Shown piece after piece: positions 1 through 7,406 of a DNA stretch of 44,734 nucleotides (its first letter is position 1; every line of letters starts with the position of its first letter). The notes beneath the pieces were generated by a model. The model ran no database searches, had not been told where the DNA came from, and saw only the letters and a program-made list of their open reading frames with translations. The DNA lies in assembly GCA_023436395.1 (NCBI GenBank), contig JAEZJJ010000035.1, forward strand, positions 1 to 44,734, given 5' to 3'. The position numbers and the translations under genes were made by a program. Source of the stretch: Bacillota bacterium. GTDB lineage: Bacteria > Bacillota > Clostridia > Lachnospirales > Cellulosilyticaceae.

Positions 1-110
1 CCATCCGAAAGGAGTAAGACCCCTTAGAGACTATGAGGTAGATAGGCTTAGGCTGTAAGTGTAGTAATACATTCAGGTACTAAGTACTAATGGTTCGAGG
101 GTTTGACCTA
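1..110 (+). rRNA. rrl: 23S ribosomal RNA, 3' end (partial)
   Basis: The window opens inside the last part of 23S rRNA. The stretch reading AAAGGAGTAAGACCCCTTAG, then a GATAGGCT block and the terminal ACTAATGGTTCGAGGGTTTG, matches domain VI and the conserved 3' end of clostridial 23S. The mature end is placed near position 108-110 by analogy with related genes and is approximate. No 5S gene follows; a terminator is found about 80 bases downstream. Confidence 0.95.
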
Positions 111-148
111 AATAAACGGTTAAACAAAAGTTGTAGTATTTGTTTATG

Positions 149-171
149 ATTAGTACGTAGTTTGTACTAAT
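149..171 (+). other. Hairpin in the rRNA trailer
   Basis: ATTAGTAC and GTACTAAT form a perfect 8-bp stem with a 7-base loop between the 23S 3' end and the terminator. It could be part of a processing signal for the primary rRNA transcript; that role is an inference. Confidence 0.5.
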
Positions 172-187
172 ATTTGAAAGTATAACT

Positions 188-217
188 AAAGACTAGGGAA
201 TACCTAGTCTTTTTTTG
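188..217 (+). terminator. Rho-independent terminator of the rRNA operon
   Basis: AAAGACTAGG pairs perfectly with CCTAGTCTTT around a GAATA loop, and a run of T follows. It ends the 23S transcript without an intervening 5S gene. Confidence 0.9.
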
Positions 218-246
218 TTGTATAAAAACCTTCGTACACACAGGCC

Positions 247-602
247 TTGGTGATACTCTCATACGAGCACAAACTACGTGCTCATCAAGAAATCACCGTG
301 GCCGAATGCAGTTCAGATAAGGTGAGGTTTAGTGATACTGATATAGAGCAGAATGCAATTTTATGGGTTCATTATGCTAAGTATTTAATTACTGGCTATA
401 GTATTAGAAAAAGTGCAAAGGTAGTAGGTGTTTGTGTTAAGAAATCATTTTATATGCGACACAAATTATTAGATTGTACTCGTAATTATATAGGAGTAGC
501 CATGTAGAGGGGATTGTAGAAGGTTATTCAAAGGAAAAGCGTAAGGCATTGAAGATCAATAGTGTCCATTTTATGAAAGGTTATAGTAAGGTTGAACAAT
601 AA
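247..602 (+). pseudogene. IS1595-family transposase remnant
   Basis: The 86-codon open frame contains a segment typical of the region after the zinc ribbon of IS1595/ISXO2-like transposases (LWVHYAKYLITGYSIRKSAK, then a YMRHKLLD stretch). The zinc-ribbon N-terminus is absent. The frame stops at 507, but in another frame the next bases read VEGIVEGYSKEKRK up to a stop near 602, which looks like the start of the VEGIVEADE catalytic motif after a frameshift with the DDE core deleted. I see no terminal inverted repeats. This is a dead fragment, probably left by an insertion beside the rRNA operon. Confidence 0.6.
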
Positions 603-606
603 TTTT

Positions 607-644
607 TACAGATATAATACAGAAAAAATACAGGATAAAAACAG
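607..644 (+). promoter_or_regulatory. Operator of four (T/A)ACAG repeats with 11-bp period
   Basis: TACAG begins at 607, 618 and 629, and AACAG begins at 640, so four copies are spaced exactly 11 bp apart, one helical turn. Read on the other strand this is CTGT(A/T) every 11 bp, the layout used by PhoB/OmpR-type response regulators. A possible -10 element (TATAAA, 650-655) lies just downstream and there is no good -35 box, which fits an activator-dependent promoter. The same array recurs at 3971-4008 beside the response-regulator gene. Confidence 0.7.
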
Positions 645-709
645 TTTTTTATAAATTAGAGATGCTAAACTCTATTCATAAATATAAAATAGGTTGGAGG
701 AGAATATTT

Positions 710-1660
710 ATGAATAAGAGATTAATGAGAAATTTCAAGAAGGCTGTGGTAGGGATTGTTATAGGGACATCTTCATTAACGACAATAATACCAGGAGGTT
801 ACTTATTTGCTGCAACAACAAATGTTATGGCGCAGGAAGCTTCAAATGTAAAAATTAAAGATGTTACATTAACAGCAAAAGATATTGTTCCAGATAAATA
901 TGAAGGAAGCTTTATTATTAATATGGTTATGGATAAAGCAAGTGGTTTTCCAGCTCATATGGAGTATATGTTGATAACAGGAAAAGCAAATGTAGAGATC
1001 GGTGGAAAGAAAGTAGAGTTAAGGCTTGATAAGGCAACTGTTACGAAAAAGATCTCCAATACACAAGCTGAAGTGGCAGTATATGTATTTGCCATTGTAG
1101 AAAAAGGTGGTATATGTGAAGATATTAAATTAGATCAACTTAAAGGAAAGGAATTAAACTTTAAGATTGAAAGTATTACTTATTATGCAGATTATACGAC
1201 ATTAACACCTGAGTTTTTAGAGCAATTTAAAAAGGTATCTACTGTTTCTGGCATTGAACCTGGAAAAGCTAATCTAGTTCTAGATCAAGATGAACTTAAT
1301 TATATGGATCCAAATTTGAAGGTTATTCCACATGGCGGCTTAGCAATACCAGCAGTAGAGGGGACATCAGTTGTACTAGATAATATTGGCTTTGTTAATG
1401 GTGTTTTAAATATAAGGATTGAACATGGAAAGGGCGAAGAATGTTGTAGGTTTGAACTTGAAGATAGTAAGGAGAAAATGACGCCTGTTTCATTTGGCTA
1501 TTATGGAACGTCAGCTGCTGTATATGGCTACAAAATTTCAGATGTGACAACGTTAGCAAATTATGTACCTAAAATTACCCTTACAAAAGAAATTGCTAAG
1601 GATGAAGAAAAAGATAAGCAAGGGAAAGTAGTCGTAAAAACCCTAAATTGCAAATTTTAA
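710..1660 (+). CDS. Secreted protein of unknown function
   Basis: The start is placed at ATG 710 because TTGGAGGAG lies just upstream; an in-frame ATG at 662 has no ribosome site and would put 16 residues before the signal peptide. The 316-residue product begins with a basic N-terminus (MNKRLMRNFKK), a hydrophobic stretch and an AxA-like cleavage region near VMAQEA, so it is probably exported by Sec. The mature part is rich in beta-type alternation and has a vicinal cysteine pair (GEECC). The C-terminal half faintly recalls DUF4179/DUF5643-type extracellular domains, but I cannot assign a family. There is no membrane anchor or sorting signal. The upstream four-repeat operator matches the one before the ABC operon, so this gene is probably controlled by the nearby response regulator. 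Confidence 0.75.
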   Translation: MNKRLMRNFKKAVVGIVIGTSSLTTIIPGGYLFAATTNVMAQEASNVKIKDVTLTAKDIVPDKYEGSFIINMVMDKASGFPAHMEYMLITGKANVEIGGKKVELRLDKATVTKKISNTQAEVAVYVFAIVEKGGICEDIKLDQLKGKELNFKIESITYYADYTTLTPEFLEQFKKVSTVSGIEPGKANLVLDQDELNYMDPNLKVIPHGGLAIPAVEGTSVVLDNIGFVNGVLNIRIEHGKGEECCRFELEDSKEKMTPVSFGYYGTSAAVYGYKISDVTTLANYVPKITLTKEIAKDEEKDKQGKVVVKTLNCKF

Positions 1661-1694
1661 TAAATGGCATTATGCCCATTAATATAGATGATAT

Positions 1695-1787
1695 AAAAAG
1701 AGTCCTAAATGATATCCTTTATGGTAGACAGTTTTATTATTTAAACTGCTACCATTGAGGAAGCATATCACAGAAGTGGCTCTTTTT
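1695..1787 (+). terminator. Long imperfect hairpin downstream of the secreted-protein gene
   Basis: AAAAAGAG at 1696 pairs with CTCTTTTT near 1779-1786. Inside, TGATAT pairs with ATATCA, and ATGGTAG-CAGTTT pairs with AAACTG-CTACCAT around a short loop, giving a rod of about 90 nt. The U-rich 3' end fits a terminator, but the size and nested pairing are more than a terminator needs; a MITE-like or structured-RNA origin is possible. Confidence 0.65.
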
Positions 1788-1902
1788 AGTCTTTGATCTT
1801 ATATATGATTTAGTACGTGATTGTGATTTATATACTTTAGATAATAGATATGAAGTTAGAGTACTGGTTGTGTAAAGGCATCAAGAATACAGTTCATCAT
1901 AA

Positions 1903-1961
1903 TTAAAAGCTACGTCCTTTCAAAGGGGATATACAAAGTGAGTAGATAGCACATAGCTTTT
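1903..1961 (-). terminator. Probable terminator of the two-component operon
   Basis: Reading leftward after the kinase stop codon, AAAAGCTATGT pairs with ACGTAGCTTTT (10 of 11 positions) across a loop of about 36 bases, followed by an AT-rich run. The loop is long, so termination strength is uncertain. Confidence 0.5.
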
Positions 1962-3225
1962 ATTTTACCTGAAGTGGTAGTGTCATGGTAAAGGTAGCAC
2001 CACCACCGGGGGTATCATGAACGGACAATTTACCATGATGCTCCTTGATGATTTCATAGGCAACACTAAGGCCGAGACCATAATGATCTGTATCATGTCT
2101 TGCAGCATCAGCGCGGTAGAAACGTTTAAAGATATCTTTTTTCTCTTGATCAGTAATGCCAGGTCCATTATCTATGACACTAAGTTTAACAGTGTTTTTT
2201 TCATTCACTAAAGAAAGGATGATCTTAGTCCCGACTGGCGTATAGTTAAGCGCATTATTGAGGAGAACGGAGAGTACCTGGGTAATACGCTCAGGGTCAA
2301 TCATAATAGTAGGCTGCTTATTAGAGGGCAACTCGATATCTAGGAGATGTTCTTTTTTATTGACTAGAGAAATAAAACTATCATAGACCTCTAAGAGTAA
2401 AGTATCCATTTCGGTAGGCTTGACATCGATACGCCAGTGGCCTGCATCTGTATTGGCTAAAAAGAGTAAGTCATTAACAAAACGTGTCAACTTCGTGGAT
2501 TCTTTATTAATAATATGAAGATAACGTTCTTCGCGGAAACGTTCATCTTCCAGAAGATTATCTGAGCTAGTACAAATTACAGCTAGAGGTGAACGCATTT
2601 CATGAGAAGCAGCGGCGATAAAATCCTTCTGTTCTTTCTGACTGGCTTCAACGGGTTTGATGGCCTTACTTACAAACCAAAAACTAAATAAAATGAGAAG
2701 CAAGCTACCCAGGATGATTAATATGCCGAAGACGATACACATGGAGACAATTTGTTTATCATAAGGTTTAAGATCTTGGATGAGAAGTACGTGATATTCT
2801 ATATCATTAAAAGGAGTTGGTGTATAAACAACGAGATAATGACCATCTTCATAATGCATTTTGTAAGAGATAGGTAATTCATCAAGAGCATACTGGGTAT
2901 GTACAGATTTACTTGCTTCTGCTATTAAGGATGCTCTAGTCTCACCTGTTATATAGCTGCCAGGAAAACTTAAGGCATTTTGATCAGTAGATATGTAAAT
3001 GATCGTTTCATTATTGACCTCAACTTGAGCTAGCCAACTATAGGAGAGTCCTTGATTTTGAAGTTGATGAACGACACTGAAAAGGGTGTTCTGCAAATTA
3101 AGTTGGCAGCGTGCATTCAGTTGATCGATGGAGAACTTTAGGGCTATTAATGTAATAAGCGTGATGATAAAGGTGGTAGTAAAGCCACAGATGTAGACAA
3201 GTCGCCTTTTAAGTTTTCTAAGCAT
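1960..3225 (-). CDS. Sensor histidine kinase
   Basis: This is a 421-residue membrane kinase. Transmembrane segments lie at about residues 10-30 and 160-184 and flank an extracytoplasmic sensor of about 130 residues. A short HAMP-like linker (KAIKPVE) leads to the H-box AAASHEMRSPLA with phospho-acceptor His208. The ATPase domain shows the N-box (NNALNYTP), G1 (DNGPGI) and G2 (GLGLSVAYEI). It autophosphorylates and passes phosphate to the response regulator whose gene overlaps its start by 8 bp. The signal is unknown; the sensor domain does not resemble a family I recognise. Adjacency to a secreted protein and a transporter operon that share an operator suggests it senses a substrate or stress related to that transporter. 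Confidence 0.93.
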   Translation of the reverse strand: MLRKLKRRLVYICGFTTTFIITLITLIALKFSIDQLNARCQLNLQNTLFSVVHQLQNQGLSYSWLAQVEVNNETIIYISTDQNALSFPGSYITGETRASLIAEASKSVHTQYALDELPISYKMHYEDGHYLVVYTPTPFNDIEYHVLLIQDLKPYDKQIVSMCIVFGILIILGSLLLILFSFWFVSKAIKPVEASQKEQKDFIAAASHEMRSPLAVICTSSDNLLEDERFREERYLHIINKESTKLTRFVNDLLFLANTDAGHWRIDVKPTEMDTLLLEVYDSFISLVNKKEHLLDIELPSNKQPTIMIDPERITQVLSVLLNNALNYTPVGTKIILSLVNEKNTVKLSVIDNGPGITDQEKKDIFKRFYRADAARHDTDHYGLGLSVAYEIIKEHHGKLSVHDTPGGGATFTMTLPLQVK

Positions 3226-3898
3226 CGCCAGCCTCCATCTTGTAGCCTACGCCACGTAAGGTTGTGATCTGTTGGGAAGTATTGATGGTTTTTAAGCGAC
3301 GGCGCAAGAAACGGATGTAATTATCAATATTGCCATCTTCCACAAATGAGTCAGGTCCCCATACCTTTGAATAGATAAATTGTCTAGAAACAACGGTTTC
3401 AGGATTCTGAAGAAAAACTTCTAATAGGCTACATTCACGTTTAGATAAGGTACAGGAACAAGCAGGTCCTGTAACAGTAAGTTGGGTTTTATCAAGGGTA
3501 ATATCATTATATGTAAGAATGTCAGCAGGTTTAAAGGCTGAAGGACGTCTACTGAGTGCACGGATCCTAGCAAGGAGTTCTTTTATTGAAAAAGGTTTAG
3601 TAAGATAATCATCTGCACCGCTATCTAAACCACTAACGCGGTCATCAATATCACTAAGAGCAGTGACCATAATAACGGGTGTTACAATCTGTTTGGCACG
3701 GAGTTTTTGAAGGACAAGAGTGCCATCAAGCTGAGGAAGCATGCGGTCAAGCAAAATAAGGTCATAAGGGTTAGTGAGAGCATATTCCAAACCACTCTTT
3801 CCATCTAAGCAAAAATCTACATCATAATTTTCTTTTTTTAAATGCGAAGTAACGTTATCACACAATACTTCGTTATCTTCAATCACTAAAATACGCAT
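3218..3898 (-). CDS. OmpR/PhoB-family response regulator
   Basis: The 226-residue protein has a receiver domain at residues 1-115 with acidic residues E7/D8, phospho-acceptor Asp51 (LILLDRMLPQ), the VIMVTAL switch segment and the conserved Lys in YLTKPF. A C-terminal winged helix (about 130-222) ends in NYIRFLRRRL and TLRGVGYK, typical of OmpR DNA-binding domains. Its stop overlaps the kinase start, so the two are translationally coupled. AAGGAGG precedes the ATG. The divergent intergenic region contains four 11-bp-spaced repeats, the expected footprint of tandem OmpR-type binding, so it probably regulates the transporter operon and possibly itself. Confidence 0.95.
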   Translation of the reverse strand: MRILVIEDNEVLCDNVTSHLKKENYDVDFCLDGKSGLEYALTNPYDLILLDRMLPQLDGTLVLQKLRAKQIVTPVIMVTALSDIDDRVSGLDSGADDYLTKPFSIKELLARIRALSRRPSAFKPADILTYNDITLDKTQLTVTGPACSCTLSKRECSLLEVFLQNPETVVSRQFIYSKVWGPDSFVEDGNIDNYIRFLRRRLKTINTSQQITTLRGVGYKMEAGDA

Positions 3899-3926
3899 AA
3901 AAAAACCTCCTTAAAATATCAAGGTA

Positions 3927-3935
3927 ATTATAGCA
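3927..3935 (-). promoter_or_regulatory. Extended -10 promoter of the two-component operon
   Basis: On the minus strand the sequence reads TGCTATAAT, a consensus -10 with the TGn extension. No clear -35 is seen at 17 bp, which the extended -10 could compensate for. It lies about 30 bases before the response-regulator start. Confidence 0.55.
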
Positions 3936-3970
3936 TGTCTCTTAAGTAGGATATATATATTAATAGAAAA

Positions 3971-4008
3971 TACAGAATAAAAACAGATAACTTACAGAAT
4001 AAAAACAG
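3971..4008 (+). promoter_or_regulatory. Operator of four (T/A)ACAG repeats with 11-bp period
   Basis: TACAG at 3971, AACAG at 3982, TACAG at 3993 and AACAG at 4004 form a four-copy array with an exact 11-bp period; ACAGAATAAAAACAG occurs twice within it. It lies between the divergent response regulator and transporter operon and matches the array at 607-644 in copy number, spacing and core. The likely ligand is the adjacent OmpR-family regulator. Confidence 0.75.
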
Positions 4009-4058
4009 GAATAGAGATAGGCTAAGTGATATGCTAAGGGAAGTAATAGGAGGTGCAT

Positions 4059-4889
4059 ATGAAAAAAATAGTGTCAATGACATTGATTATAGTATTTATA
4101 CTGACTGTATTATTTCCTTTTTTCTATTTGATCTCTCATTCATTAAAGGGCGAAGCCTATATGATGTCTATTTATTGTAATGACAACTATTCACTATGGC
4201 AAAGGATATGGGTCAAGCCATTTTATTTTGACCTATATCAATACTATGAAGTATTTTTTCGTACACCCAAATTCCTTTATATGTTCTGGAATTCTATTGT
4301 ACTGGTAGTCATTATCGTTATTGGACAAGTGATTATTTCGTTTTTTGCAGGCTATGGGTTTAGCAAATTAAAGTTTCTAGGGTCAGATGCATTATTTCTA
4401 GGATATATCATCATTATGCTCATGCCTTTTCAAGTAACGGTAGTGCCTAATTACATAACACTAAGTAGACTTCAGTTACTAGATACGAGAGGAAGTTTAA
4501 TCTTACCAGGAATCTTTAATACATTTGGGGTTTTCTTCTTAAAACAGTTTATGGAAGGCATTGATAAGGATTTTATTGAAGAAGCAAGAATGCAGGGAGC
4601 CAGAGAGGGGCAAGTGCTATGGCATATTATCATTCCAATGTGTAAACCCATTATTACAGCTGTTGTTGTCTTTATTTTTATAGATTATTGGAGTATGGTA
4701 GAACAGCCTATTGTATTTATTAAGACCACTAGTAAATATCCTTTATCAGTGTTTTTGAATGTAATCAATGATCAGAAAAAAGATATTAGCTTTACAACAA
4801 GTGTCCTTTATATGTTTTTGCCAGTTGTTCTAGCAATATATGCACAAGGGGATCTTGTCCACGGCCTTAAGATTACTAATTTGAAATAG
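4059..4889 (+). CDS. ABC sugar-type permease, MalG/UgpE class
   Basis: The start is taken at ATG 4059, five bases after AGGAGG; the GTG at 4053 overlaps that ribosome site. The 276-residue protein has about six membrane segments and the cytoplasmic EAA loop EEARMQGAREGQVLWHIIIP, which docks the nucleotide-binding subunit in CUT1 importers. It is the first gene of a five-gene operon whose last gene encodes the partner permease at 9662. The order is unusual because two efflux-type genes separate it from the solute-binding protein. No ATPase is present, so a shared MsmK-like ATPase elsewhere is probably used. The substrate is unknown. Confidence 0.9.
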   Translation: MKKIVSMTLIIVFILTVLFPFFYLISHSLKGEAYMMSIYCNDNYSLWQRIWVKPFYFDLYQYYEVFFRTPKFLYMFWNSIVLVVIIVIGQVIISFFAGYGFSKLKFLGSDALFLGYIIIMLMPFQVTVVPNYITLSRLQLLDTRGSLILPGIFNTFGVFFLKQFMEGIDKDFIEEARMQGAREGQVLWHIIIPMCKPIITAVVVFIFIDYWSMVEQPIVFIKTTSKYPLSVFLNVINDQKKDISFTTSVLYMFLPVVLAIYAQGDLVHGLKITNLK

Positions 4890-4901
4890 AGAGGGAAAGC
4901 A

Positions 4902-6266
4902 GTGAAAGACTTAGAGCAATTAAAACGAAAAGCTTGTAAGAACGGAATCATTTTTGTACTGTTAATGTTTGTGCTTACTATGATATCCAAAACAATCTAT
5001 ACCTTGTTACTACCCAGGGTTACCTTAGATGAAGTAAGAGCAGGTGCTATACAAACAGCTACTTTCTATAATGGGAAGGTTGGGCTAGATGAGTTATCCA
5101 TTGAGAAGATGAAACTTGTCATTAAAGGGTCTAATGAAGGACAAGTCACTAAGTGTTATGTTAAAGAAAATGTACTAGTAAAAAAAGGTGATCCACTCAT
5201 AGAAATAGAAACCCAGGTAAATAGTGATAAGAAAATGGAGGTTCAACAAACCAAGAATGAAATAGACATTAATTTGGCTGCCTATCAAAGGGAAAAGCAA
5301 AATATTGAAGAGAAATACAAAAGGCAAGAAAAGGCCTTAGCAGATAACAAAGCAAAACTTCAGGATTTTACAGATGACTATGAGATCATAGAGTTAGAGA
5401 AGCAAATACAGCAGAAAGAACAAGAAGTAACGAATAATGAAGCATTATTTGAAGTAGGTGCAATAGCACAAAATGATAGAGATAAAAGCAAAGATGACCT
5501 AAAACTTTTAAATGAAAGAATAGAAATCCTAAAAGAGCAACATGATATGAAGCTAGAAGAAGAAATAAAGCAGCTAGAAGAGCAACTCGAAGAGCTAGAA
5601 AATAGCAAGAAGGAGCAGGATGATAAAATCGTTCTTGAACATAATAAGTTATTAGTCCTGGAAGAAAAGCAAGGTAAAAAAACAATTTATAGTCCAATAG
5701 ATGGTATTATTTATGAAGTTAAAATAGGGGTAGGTGCCAGTGCCTTTCAGGGGGATGAATTACTCGTTATTATTCCGCAAGATCTGCCAATGACATTAAC
5801 ATTTCGAATGAGTCAGGATGCAGCAGATAAACTGGAGATGGGAACCAAAGTTGCATGGACGAAAGAGGAAAACAATAAGACAGCAGAGGTGATCAAGAAA
5901 ACCTATGATAGTGAAAAGGAAGATACCATTATTACTTGTAAGATTGATGAAGCAGAGATCACAGATTGGATCACAGACTGTAAAACCTATAAAAATGTTA
6001 AACTGAGTATGACTTATAAATCACCTATTTATCAGACTGTTGTACCGACATCGGCCATTTCACAGGGTGGACAGAGCGCTTATGTTTATACAGTAGAAGA
6101 AATAGATACGATATTCGAAAAGAAATTTTTTGTACATAAATGTGATGTACGTATTATCGAAGAAGGAGATGAAGTAACAGCTGTAGAAGGTATTACGGAG
6201 AAAACAAAGATTGTTTCGTTAACTAATAAAACATTAACAGATGATGGGGAGGTTGGTTTGCAATAA
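4902..6266 (+). CDS. HlyD/MacA-family membrane-fusion (adaptor) protein
   Basis: Translation starts at GTG 4902 behind GAGAGGGAAAG. The 454-residue protein has one N-terminal membrane anchor (about 14-36), a first lipoyl half-motif (residues 70-105), a long Glu/Lys-rich coiled-coil hairpin (about 108-255), a second lipoyl half (KKTIYSPIDGIIYEVKIGVG) and a beta-barrel/proximal region up to the C-terminus. In Gram-positive bacteria such adaptors join MacB-type permeases for export of peptides or other amphiphiles. The next gene encodes a MacB-like permease, supporting that pairing. Its presence within a sugar-importer operon is the odd feature. Confidence 0.85.
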   Translation: MKDLEQLKRKACKNGIIFVLLMFVLTMISKTIYTLLLPRVTLDEVRAGAIQTATFYNGKVGLDELSIEKMKLVIKGSNEGQVTKCYVKENVLVKKGDPLIEIETQVNSDKKMEVQQTKNEIDINLAAYQREKQNIEEKYKRQEKALADNKAKLQDFTDDYEIIELEKQIQQKEQEVTNNEALFEVGAIAQNDRDKSKDDLKLLNERIEILKEQHDMKLEEEIKQLEEQLEELENSKKEQDDKIVLEHNKLLVLEEKQGKKTIYSPIDGIIYEVKIGVGASAFQGDELLVIIPQDLPMTLTFRMSQDAADKLEMGTKVAWTKEENNKTAEVIKKTYDSEKEDTIITCKIDEAEITDWITDCKTYKNVKLSMTYKSPIYQTVVPTSAISQGGQSAYVYTVEEIDTIFEKKFFVHKCDVRIIEEGDEVTAVEGITEKTKIVSLTNKTLTDDGEVGLQ

Positions 6267-6280
6267 GTAAGAGAGTAGAG

Positions 6281-7405
6281 TTGAAACGAAATATAGTAGT
6301 AGTGATTATCCTCATTTTATTATTACAAGTAGGTAAGGGATTGATTATTAATAGATTTATAGAGCAGAATGGTAATGGCAGAATAGAGTTTACAGCAACT
6401 AATAATGGGATAGCCAGCTATGATGAGATAAAAAGAAGCAATGATTATGATACTTTTTTACCTGTACTACTAAAAAAAGAAAAAATATTTCTGGACCAAT
6501 ATAAAGAGCCAGTGGTAGTAGTAGGGACAACACCAGCCTATGCACAGTTAGAAAAATTAATAATGTTAGATGGGAGTTTTTTTATAAATTCAGCAGTTGA
6601 AGAGGCTAGAAATACCATTGTGATCAGTGATCAAGTGGCACAAGAAATCTTTAGAGCTACGGATGTGGTTGGAAAGACGATAGAGTGTAGTGGCCAGACC
6701 TTTAAGATTGTGGGGGTCTATAAAAAGTATAGGAATCTTTATGATCATGCAGTAGATTATGGCTATGATATCGTATATATACCCATAACAGCCTCTATGT
6801 TAGAAGAGGTGCCCATCAGTCAGATCATTTTTAATGAGACAGCTATTAATGACAAATTGAGTGAGATGACTTTAACGCAGATGGGAATAAGTAGTGAAAG
6901 TGCAATAAAAAGCGACTATATCCATTGGATTGAAAATATGAAGACCATCAGTATCTATCCATTGCTCTTAATGTTTGTGATAGGCAGTATGATCACCATC
7001 AAGAAGATGAAGGCCTATATAGATGAACATCATATATGGCAAGTATTGAAAGCTCATGAAGAGTGGCAGCTTATTTTTAAGGTAATAGGGGTAGGTATAG
7101 GATTGATGGGAGTGAGTGTACTGATGATCGTCTATTTATATTCAAACCTATATATATCACCAAAACGATTACCTAACGAAAATATTTTTGATATAGCTTT
7201 TTACTGGAAGCAATGCTTAGAGGATTGGAAGAATAGCAATCTGTATATGATGGAGAGCATTTCAAGATTTGGTAAACGTATAGAAGTGCTTAGGAACATA
7301 TTAGCTGATATTAATTTAGTGGAATATGTACTGATAATTGGCTTAGGCATAAAACTTGTTTTAAATAGAAAGAAAATAGAAAGTAAAGAAAGAGGAAAAG
7401 CGTAA
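6281..7405 (+). CDS. MacB/FtsX-like ABC permease subunit without ATPase
   Basis: The 374-residue product, from a TTG start, has one N-terminal membrane segment (about 5-22), an extracytoplasmic domain of about 190 residues, and three further segments (about 227-243, 264-290 and 345-362), the four-helix topology of MacB/FtsX permeases. The external domain has MacB-core features: VVVGTTPAYAQLEKLIMLDG, VISDQVAQEIF and a FKIVGVYKKY strand. No nucleotide-binding domain is fused or adjacent. It lies 14 bp after the adaptor gene and one base before the lipoprotein gene, so all are cotranscribed. The sequence is divergent, and the family call rests on topology plus these local resemblances. Confidence 0.65.
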   Translation: MKRNIVVVIILILLLQVGKGLIINRFIEQNGNGRIEFTATNNGIASYDEIKRSNDYDTFLPVLLKKEKIFLDQYKEPVVVVGTTPAYAQLEKLIMLDGSFFINSAVEEARNTIVISDQVAQEIFRATDVVGKTIECSGQTFKIVGVYKKYRNLYDHAVDYGYDIVYIPITASMLEEVPISQIIFNETAINDKLSEMTLTQMGISSESAIKSDYIHWIENMKTISIYPLLLMFVIGSMITIKKMKAYIDEHHIWQVLKAHEEWQLIFKVIGVGIGLMGVSVLMIVYLYSNLYISPKRLPNENIFDIAFYWKQCLEDWKNSNLYMMESISRFGKRIEVLRNILADINLVEYVLIIGLGIKLVLNRKKIESKERGKA

Positions 7406-7406
7406 T

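Noticed and set aside
5378..5697. Two antisense open frames within the adaptor gene
   Set aside because: They mirror the Glu/Lys-rich coiled coil, giving Ser- or Leu/Tyr-rich strings with no translation signals.
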